NCBI GenBank assembly: GCA_017420455.1
Contig: JAFOJB010000588.1
Location: forward strand, 1 to 18,513
DNA length: 18,513 nt
DNA from: Blautia sp.
Lineage (GTDB): Bacteria; Bacillota; Clostridia; Lachnospirales; Lachnospiraceae
Reading direction: 5' to 3'
The notes beneath the pieces were generated by a model. It was not told where the DNA came from and did no database searches. It saw only the letters and a program-made list of their open reading frames with translations. Numbering within the stretch: position 1 is the stretch's first letter; every line of letters begins with the position of its first letter. Of the stretch, positions 13,143 to 18,513 are shown piece by piece. Made by a program: the position numbers and the translations under genes.

Positions 13143-14303
13143 ATGATGAAAAACTGGAAACGCGCTCTTGGAATCACCGCCGCAGCTGCAATGGCAATGT
13201 CCATGCTTGCTCCTGTCACCGCAATGGCAGACGATACCTTTAAGATCGGTATGATCGGACCTCTTACCGGCGCTGCAGCCATCTACGGAAACGCAGTGGC
13301 AAATGCCGGAGAGCTGGCTGTAAACGAGATCAATGAAGCAGGCGGAATCAACGGATTCCAGATCGAATACAACCCGCAGGATGACGAGCACGATGCCGAG
13401 AAATCCGTAAACGCCTACAACACCCTGAAGGACTGGGGAATGCAGATGCTTCTTGGCTCCGTCACCTCCGCTCCCTGCATCGCAGTAGAGGCAGAGGCTG
13501 CCGGCGACAACCTGTTCCTTCTGACTCCCTCCGGCACAGCAGTAGACTGCATCACCGCCGGTGACAATGCCTTCCGTGTATGCTTCTCTGACCCGGCACA
13601 GGGAACTGCAGCCGCCAAGTGGATCGGCGAGCATGAACTGGCAAAGACCGTAGGTATCCTTTATGACAGCTCCGATGTCTACTCCTCCGGAATCTATGCA
13701 ACCTTCCGTGCAGAGGCACAGAACCAGCCGTTCGAAATCCCGGAGAGCGCCATCACCGCCTTTACCTCAGACAACAAGACAGATTTCTCCGCACAGCTTC
13801 AGACCCTGAAGGATGCAGGCTGCGACCTTGTATTTATCCCCTTCTACTACAACGAGGCTACCATCGTCCTGAAGTAGGCTTCCGATATGGGCTTTGAAAC
13901 CCAGTGGTTCGGCGTTGACGGTATGGACGGAATCCTTTCCATGGAAGGCTTCGATACCTCTCTTGCAGAAGGCCTGATGCTTCTTACACCGTTCTCCGCA
14001 ACCGCAGAGGATGAGCTTACCCAGAACTTTGTCGCCAAATACCAGGAGCTCTACAAGGATATTCCGAACCAGTTCGCTGCAGATGCCTATGATGGCGTAT
14101 ACATCATGAAGGCAGCCCTGGAGAAGGCAGGCGTTACCGCTGATATGGACTACAGCGCAGTATGCGATGCCATGAAGACAGCCATGACAGAGATCCAGTT
14201 CGAGGGTATTACCGGAGACATCACATGGACAGCAGACGGCGAGCCTACCAAGGATCCGATCGCTGTAGTGATCAAAGACGGTATTTATGAGATCATGGAA
14301 TAA
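13143..14303 (+). pseudogene. livJ: Branched-chain amino acid type substrate-binding protein, split by in-frame TAG
   Basis: One continuous reading frame of 387 codons is interrupted only by TAG 13875-13877 (codon 245); the second part restarts at ATG 13887. Family features are F-K-I-G-M-I-G-P-L-T-G-A near the mature N-terminus, A-V-N-E-I-N-E-A-G-G-I-N-G, a type I periplasmic-binding fold, and Y-Q-E-L-Y-K-D-I-P-N-Q-F-A-A-D-A-Y-D late. The protein would bind ligand outside the cell and deliver it to LivHMGF. The signal peptide ends A-M-A before D-D-T and has no lipobox Cys, unusual for a Gram-positive binding protein. Start ATG 13143 has AAGGAGG (13131-13137); ATG 13146 is equally possible. 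The sequence after the stop is well conserved, so the lesion is recent, a sequencing error, or suppressed. TAG ends several other genes here, so recoding is unlikely. Confidence 0.85.
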
Positions 14304-14334
14304 TCATTCCAAAAACTGTGCATATCGGACAAGC

Positions 14335-14364
14335 CAGGGGGTTGCTGTGACAACCCCCTGTTTT
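14335..14364 (+). terminator. Hairpin between livJ and livH
   Basis: CAGGGGGTTG (14335-14344) pairs perfectly with CAACCCCCTG (14351-14360), then TTTT. As in many ABC operons, a partial terminator here would lower permease and ATPase expression relative to the binding protein and would also protect the livJ mRNA 3' end. Confidence 0.75.
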
Positions 14365-14384
14365 CGGTACGAAAGAGGTGTCAT

Positions 14385-15269
14385 ATGAGTTTTCTTTCCT
14401 ATCTGATCAATGGCATCAGCCTGGGCAGCGTATATGCCATAATCGCTCTGGGATATACGATGGTTTATGGTATTGCCAGAATGCTGAACTTTGCGCACGG
14501 AGACGTGATCATGGTGGGCGGCTATGCGGCATTCACCTGTTCCATGACGCTGGGGATTTCTCCCGTCCTGTCTATCCTGGCAGCAGTGGTCGTCTGTACA
14601 TTGCTGGGCGTTGTCATCGAAACCATTGCATACAGGCCTCTTCTGGAAGCAGCTTCGCCTCTGGCAGTACTCATCACGGCCATCGGCGTCAGCTATTTCC
14701 TCCAGAACGCAGTGCTCCTGATCTTCGGTTCCAATCCCAAAAGCTTTCAGTCCCTGATCAGCATACCGGACCTGAAGCTGGCAGATGGCGCGCTGAATAT
14801 CAGCGGGGAGACCATCGTTACGATCATCAGCTGCATTGTGATCATGGTAGTACTGACTCTGTTCGTGAATAAAACAAAAATGGGCCAGGCAATGCTGGCT
14901 GTTTCGGAGGATAAAGGAGCTGCCCAGCTTTCCGGCATCAATGTCAACGGAACCATCGCGCTCACCTTCGCGATCGGATCCGGTCTGGCGGCCATCGCCG
15001 GCGTGCTTCTCTGCTCCTCCTATCCTTCCCTTTCCCCCTACACCGGAGCCATGCCCGGTATCAAAGCATTTGTCGCGGCGGTATTCGGCGGGATCGGTTC
15101 CATCCCCGGGGCTTTTCTGGGAGGTATCCTTCTGGGCGTCATAGAGATCATGGCCAAGGGATATATCTCTACGCAGCTTTCAGATGCCATTGTATTCGGC
15201 GTGCTCATCATCGTGCTGCTGGTAAAGCCTTCCGGACTGCTTGGAAAAAAGATTCAGGAGAAAGTGTAG
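14385..15269 (+). CDS. livH: Branched-chain amino acid ABC transporter permease LivH
   Basis: 294 residues with about eight hydrophobic segments. It opens with L-I-N-G-I-S-L-G-S-V-Y-A-I-I-A-L-G-Y-T-M-V-Y-G, typical of LivH, followed by M-L-N-F-A-H-G-D. The late loop A-F-V-A-A-V-F-G-G-I-G-S-I-P-G-A is the cytoplasmic EAA-type motif that contacts the ATPases. The family forms a heterodimeric channel with LivM. AGAGGTG lies 7 nt upstream of ATG 14385. Its TAG stop overlaps the region of the livM start, showing translational coupling. Exact substrate (Leu/Ile/Val or another amino acid or amide) cannot be read from the sequence. Confidence 0.93.
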   Translation: MSFLSYLINGISLGSVYAIIALGYTMVYGIARMLNFAHGDVIMVGGYAAFTCSMTLGISPVLSILAAVVVCTLLGVVIETIAYRPLLEAASPLAVLITAIGVSYFLQNAVLLIFGSNPKSFQSLISIPDLKLADGALNISGETIVTIISCIVIMVVLTLFVNKTKMGQAMLAVSEDKGAAQLSGINVNGTIALTFAIGSGLAAIAGVLLCSSYPSLSPYTGAMPGIKAFVAAVFGGIGSIPGAFLGGILLGVIEIMAKGYISTQLSDAIVFGVLIIVLLVKPSGLLGKKIQEKV

Positions 15270-15278
15270 GTGACCAGG

Positions 15279-16328
15279 ATGAAAAACAGAAAATTACGAA
15301 GCAATCTGATAACCTATGGGATCGTAATCGCGGCGTTCATTGCTGTGCAGGCCCTTCAGAGCGCCGGAAGGCTTTCCAGCCTGATGGCAGGGCTTCTGGT
15401 GCCGCTGTGCGTCTATGTGGTGCTGGCCGTTTCCCTGAACCTGGTGGTCGGGATCTCGGGAGAGCTGAGCCTCGGTCATGCGGGCTTCATGTGTGTGGGC
15501 GCGTTTACCAGCGCCTTCTTTACGAATCTTGTGAAGGATACCATCACCATCAGCGGCCTGCGTTTCTTTCTTGCGATTCTGATCGGCGCGGCCTTTGCGG
15601 GGATTTTCGGTCTGCTCATCGGTATCCCGGTCCTCCGCCTTCGGGGGGATTATCTTGCCATCGTCACCCTGGCTTTCGGCGAGATCATCAAGAATATCAT
15701 GAACCTTTTTTATATCGGAAAGGACAGCGCCGGATACCATATGTCCCTGAAGGACCAGTTCTCCATGGGAATGGAGCCGACCGGAAAAATGATCATCAGC
15801 GGTCCCATGGGGATCACCGGCACGCCGAAGGACGCGTCCTTCCTGGCCGGCGTGATCCTGATCCTGGTAACTCTCTATATTGTGCTTCACCTGATCGATT
15901 CCCGGGACGGCCGTGCGATCATGGCAATCCGGGATAACCGGATCGCCGCAGAGTCCGTAGGGCTCAACGTCATGAAATTCAAACTGATGGCCTTTACGGT
16001 ATCCGCAGGGCTTGCCGGAGCCGCAGGAGCGCTTTACGCCCACAACCTTGCGACGCTGCAGGCAAAGAAATTTGATTACAATACCTCTATCCTTACCCTT
16101 GTCTTCGTTGTGCTGGGCGGGATCGGAAATATCCGCGGCTCCGTCATCGCTGCCGTCGTACTGACGGCTCTGCCGGAGATGCTCAGAGGGCTCTCCAACT
16201 ATCGAATGCTGATCTACTCCATCGTGCTGATCGTAATGATGATCTTCAACTGGGCTCCCAAGGTACTGGAATGGAGAGAACGTCATCTGGGACGTTTCTT
16301 CAGGAGAGGCAGAGAGGAGGTTATGTGA
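15279..16328 (+). CDS. livM: Branched-chain amino acid ABC transporter permease LivM
   Basis: About 349 residues. After a basic N-terminus (K-N-R-K-L-R-S-N) come multiple membrane segments. Typical LivM blocks are S-L-N-L-V-V-G-I-S-G-E-L-S-L-G-H-A-G-F, R-L-R-G-D-Y-L-A-I-V-T-L-A-F-G-E-I, R-A-I-M-A-I-R-D-N-R-I-A-A and V-F-V-V-L-G-G-I-G-N-I-R-G-S. The last is the ATPase-coupling loop. ATG 15279 has AGGTGA nearby; in-frame GTG 15270, directly after the livH stop, has AGGAG at 9 nt and would add three residues, so either may be used. The short gaps on both sides indicate one operon with livH and livG. Confidence 0.92.
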   Translation: MKNRKLRSNLITYGIVIAAFIAVQALQSAGRLSSLMAGLLVPLCVYVVLAVSLNLVVGISGELSLGHAGFMCVGAFTSAFFTNLVKDTITISGLRFFLAILIGAAFAGIFGLLIGIPVLRLRGDYLAIVTLAFGEIIKNIMNLFYIGKDSAGYHMSLKDQFSMGMEPTGKMIISGPMGITGTPKDASFLAGVILILVTLYIVLHLIDSRDGRAIMAIRDNRIAAESVGLNVMKFKLMAFTVSAGLAGAAGALYAHNLATLQAKKFDYNTSILTLVFVVLGGIGNIRGSVIAAVVLTALPEMLRGLSNYRMLIYSIVLIVMMIFNWAPKVLEWRERHLGRFFRRGREEVM

Positions 16329-16329
16329 A

Positions 16330-17091
16330 ATGGCAGCGATTCTGGAAGTAAATAACCTGGGAATCTCCTTTGGCGGCCTCCATGCCGTTGACAATTTTCA
16401 TGTCACCATCAATCAGGGAGAGCTGTATGGCTTAATAGGGCCCAACGGTGCGGGGAAGACAACGATCTTCAACCTCCTTACCGGCGTCTATAAGCCGGAC
16501 GAGGGCATCATACGGCTGGACGGGCAGGATATCACCGGCAGGAAGACCATAGATATCAACAAGGCCGGCGTTGCCAGGACCTTTCAGAATATCCGGCTGT
16601 TCCACCAGATCAGCGTCCTGGATAATGTAAAGGTCGGCCTTCACAACCGATACAGTTACTCTACGGTGACAGGGATCTTCCGTCTGCCCGGATACAGAAG
16701 AACAGAAAGGCTGATGGACGAAAAGGCCATGGAACTGCTGAAGGTTTTCGACCTGGATACAAGCGCGGAGATCCTGGCCTCCAACCTTCCCTATGGAAAG
16801 CAGAGAAAGCTGGAGATCGCCAGGGCTCTGGCAACAGATCCGAAGCTTCTTCTTCTGGACGAGCCCGCGGCCGGGATGAACCCCAATGAAACGGCAGAGC
16901 TGATGGAGACCATCCGTTTTGTGCGGGAGCACTTCGGCATCACGATCCTGTTGATCGAACATGATATGAAGCTGGTGTCCGGTATCTGCGAAAGGCTGAG
17001 CGTACTGAATTTCGGGAAAATACTGTGCGAAGGGGAAACATCCGAGGTACTGCACGATCCGGAAGTCATCAAAGCATATCTGGGTGAGTAG
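16330..17091 (+). CDS. livG: Branched-chain amino acid ABC transporter ATP-binding protein LivG
   Basis: 253 residues. One of two cytoplasmic ATPases that power the LivHM channel. Walker A is G-P-N-G-A-G-K-T (K43). The signature appears in the LivG-type form L-P-Y-G-K-Q-R-K-L-E-I-A-R-A-L rather than LSGGQ. Walker B is L-L-L-L-D-E-P (D177, E178) followed by A-A-G-M-N-P, and the switch His is H211 in L-L-I-E-H-D-M. Region A-R-T-F-Q-N-I-R-L-F contains the Q-loop. The C-terminus ends Y-L-G-E. The start is one base after the livM stop and uses GAGGAGG inside livM, so it is coupled. All catalytic residues look intact. Confidence 0.96.
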   Translation: MAAILEVNNLGISFGGLHAVDNFHVTINQGELYGLIGPNGAGKTTIFNLLTGVYKPDEGIIRLDGQDITGRKTIDINKAGVARTFQNIRLFHQISVLDNVKVGLHNRYSYSTVTGIFRLPGYRRTERLMDEKAMELLKVFDLDTSAEILASNLPYGKQRKLEIARALATDPKLLLLDEPAAGMNPNETAELMETIRFVREHFGITILLIEHDMKLVSGICERLSVLNFGKILCEGETSEVLHDPEVIKAYLGE

Positions 17092-17102
17092 GGAGGAACA
17101 GC

Positions 17103-17813
17103 ATGGCTTTATTGGAAGTAAAAGACATCAAGGTCTATTATGGTATGATCCAGGCGCTGAAGGGCGTTTCCTTCGAGGTCAACGAGGGGGAAGTGGTAGC
17201 CCTTATCGGCGCCAACGGCGCCGGGAAGACAACCATACTGCATACCATCACCGGGCTCCTTCACGCAAAGAGCGGAAGCGTATTCTACAACGGGAAAGAG
17301 ATCACCCATACTCCCGCCCACAGGATCGTCAGCATGGGAATCGGCCATGTGCCTGAGGGACGGCGGGTCTTTTCGAATATGACTGTCCTGCAGAACCTGA
17401 AGATGGGAGCTTTTACAAGAAAGGACAAGGAAGAGGTCGCACAGACCCTGGAGAACGTTTATAAGCGTTTCCCACGTCTGGAGGAGAGAAAGAACCAGAG
17501 AGCCGGCACCCTTTCCGGCGGGGAACAGCAGATGCTGGCTATGGGCAGGGCGCTGATGAGCCGGCCGAAGCTGATCGTCATGGACGAGCCCTCCATGGGG
17601 CTTTCCCCCATCTTTGTCAATGAGATCTTTGATATCATCAAGGTGGTAAGCGAGAGCGGGACAACGGTTCTGCTGGTGGAGCAGAATGCGAAAAAAGCAC
17701 TGTCGATCGCAAATCGCGCCTATGTTCTGGAGACAGGAAATGTCACCATGAGCGGCATGGCCGCGGATCTTCTTCATGATGAAAAAGTCCAGAAGGCGTA
17801 TCTGGGTGAATAA
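17103..17813 (+). CDS. livF: Branched-chain amino acid ABC transporter ATP-binding protein LivF
   Basis: 236 residues, the partner ATPase of LivG. Walker A is G-A-N-G-A-G-K-T-T (K42); V-P-E-G-R-R-V-F-S-N-M-T-V is the LivF-specific block after the Q-loop; the signature is L-S-G-G-E-Q-Q; Walker B is L-I-V-M-D-E-P (D161, E162) followed by S-M-G-L-S-P. The usual switch His is replaced by Gln in L-L-V-E-Q-N-A, which is normal for LivF. GGGAGGA precedes ATG 17103 at about 5 nt. It is 11 nt after livG and closes the transporter set; no clear terminator follows, so the next gene may be cotranscribed. Confidence 0.96.
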   Translation: MALLEVKDIKVYYGMIQALKGVSFEVNEGEVVALIGANGAGKTTILHTITGLLHAKSGSVFYNGKEITHTPAHRIVSMGIGHVPEGRRVFSNMTVLQNLKMGAFTRKDKEEVAQTLENVYKRFPRLEERKNQRAGTLSGGEQQMLAMGRALMSRPKLIVMDEPSMGLSPIFVNEIFDIIKVVSESGTTVLLVEQNAKKALSIANRAYVLETGNVTMSGMAADLLHDEKVQKAYLGE

Positions 17814-17836
17814 AGCCTTCAGAAAGGAGACATCTC

Positions 17837-18481
17837 ATGAGCAGCAATTATGTGATAACGATAGCCAGAGAGTATGGAAGCGGAGGACGGACCATAGGAG
17901 AGATGCTGGCCAGAAAGCTGGACATTCCTTACTATGACAAGAATATCATCCGCATGGCCTCGGAGGACAGCGGGATCAACGAGGAGCTGTTCGGGCGGGT
18001 GGATGAATATACCAGCGCAAAGCCGCCGCTTTTCGGAGCAAACGGAATCTATACAGGAGAACTGCTGCCGCCGCAGAGCAAGGATTTCACATCAGATGAA
18101 AACCTTTTCAATTACCAGGCGAAGATCATCAGGGAGCTGGCAAAGAAGGAATCCTGCGTGATCATCGGACGGCTGGCCAATTTTATCCTGGAGCCTATGG
18201 AGTATCCCAATGTCCTTCGGGTCTACGTGCACGCCGCCTGGAATTTCCGGCTGACAGAAGCCATGAAGAAGATGTCCGGGACCCCCCAGGAGGTAGAGCG
18301 GTTCATGAAAAAGGACGACAGGCGCAAGATGGAATACTGCAGGCGCTTTGTAGGAAAGGAATGGACAGATCCCTCCTATTACGATCTGTACCTGGATACC
18401 AGTATCCTGGGCTATGAAGGCTGCTATGCACAGATTGAGAAGCGCTATGATATCATGAGAGGAAAAGTGATCTTACACTGA
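17837..18481 (+). CDS. Cytidylate kinase-like P-loop protein
   Basis: 214 residues. The N-terminus I-T-I-A-R-E-Y-G-S-G-G-R-T-I-G contains the P-loop variant G-S-G-G-R (residues 14-18), followed by L-A-R-K-L-D-I-P-Y-Y-D-K. The middle block S-C-V-I-I-G-R-L-A-N and the late D-L-Y-L-D-T-S match the cytidylate kinase-like family common in Clostridia. These proteins resemble CMP kinase, but the true substrate is generally unproven, so I do not call it cmk. The segment between residues 45 and 95 replaces the usual NMP-binding region. AAAGGAGA lies upstream of ATG 17837. It is 23 nt after livF, though a functional link to amino acid uptake is not evident. Confidence 0.85.
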   Translation: MSSNYVITIAREYGSGGRTIGEMLARKLDIPYYDKNIIRMASEDSGINEELFGRVDEYTSAKPPLFGANGIYTGELLPPQSKDFTSDENLFNYQAKIIRELAKKESCVIIGRLANFILEPMEYPNVLRVYVHAAWNFRLTEAMKKMSGTPQEVERFMKKDDRRKMEYCRRFVGKEWTDPSYYDLYLDTSILGYEGCYAQIEKRYDIMRGKVILH

Positions 18482-18482
18482 T

Positions 18483-18513
18483 ATGGATCTTTTTGAATAT
18501 GCAAAAACGAGGA
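18483..18513 (+). CDS. Start of a gene, possibly RarA/MgsA (partial)
   Basis: Only ten codons are present, reading M-D-L-F-E-Y-A-K-T-R before the window ends. Replication-associated recombination ATPases (RarA/MgsA) of Firmicutes often begin M-D-L-F-x-Y, which suggests that identity. The start is one base after the stop of the kinase-like gene, but the nearest AGAGG site is about 18-20 nt away, so the start itself is uncertain. Confidence 0.35.
   Translation, partial: MDLFEYAKTR

Noticed and set aside
13875..13877. TAG in livJ as a reassigned (pyrrolysine-type) codon
   Set aside because: TAG is the ordinary stop of rsmH, murD, livH and livG in this window, and Gln CAG by one transition explains the site. 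Site-specific suppression cannot be excluded but lacks support.

Overview
The window reads as chromosomal DNA of a low-to-mid GC Gram-positive, most likely a Clostridia / Lachnospiraceae member. The evidence is the Firmicutes-type division and cell wall (dcw) gene order, strong AGGAGG ribosome sites, sigma-A type promoters, a DivIB-type FtsQ, and an infC-rpmI-rplT operon behind an attenuator-like leader. All genes are on the + strand. I see no mobile element, CRISPR array, tRNA or rRNA.

Layout. (1) 2-1153: the end of ychF, then a prolipoprotein diacylglyceryl transferase (lgt) with a divergent signature. (2) 1154-1561: a terminator hairpin, a promoter and five roughly 10-bp MraZ boxes. (3) 1562-11252: the dcw cluster mraZ, rsmH, ftsL-like, a class B PBP, mraY, murD, divIB/ftsQ and ftsZ. 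ftsW and murG, often found between murD and divIB, are absent here. (4) 11281-12897: ftsZ terminator, promoter, attenuated leader, infC, rpmI, rplT, terminator. (5) 12921-17813: a promoter with a leader attenuator and a branched-chain amino acid type ABC transporter: livJ (interrupted by an in-frame TAG), livH, livM, livG, livF. (6) 17837-18513: a cytidylate-kinase-like P-loop protein and the first ten codons of another gene.

How the genes work together. MraY and MurD build lipid-linked peptidoglycan precursor. The PBP cross-links it at the septum. FtsL and DivIB form the membrane core that recruits and activates the PBP, and FtsZ organises the ring. MraZ and RsmH are the usual regulator and rRNA methyltransferase at the head of the cluster. 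IF3, L35 and L20 form a translation operon that is normally autoregulated. The Liv genes would import branched-chain or related amino acids if the binding protein is made.

Most unusual points. DivIB carries an extracellular tail of about 250 residues holding five exact-length 28-residue Gly/Tyr/Trp repeats, mostly on a 38-residue period and interrupted by a Glu-rich segment. The neighbouring PBP ends in a different, 7-residue D-x-N-G repeat. DivIB has no canonical start codon that preserves its membrane anchor (AUA at 8331 is the best candidate), and infC appears to start at AUC. The livJ reading frame is split by one TAG at 13875. The Liv operon has a terminator about 40-65 nt after its promoter.
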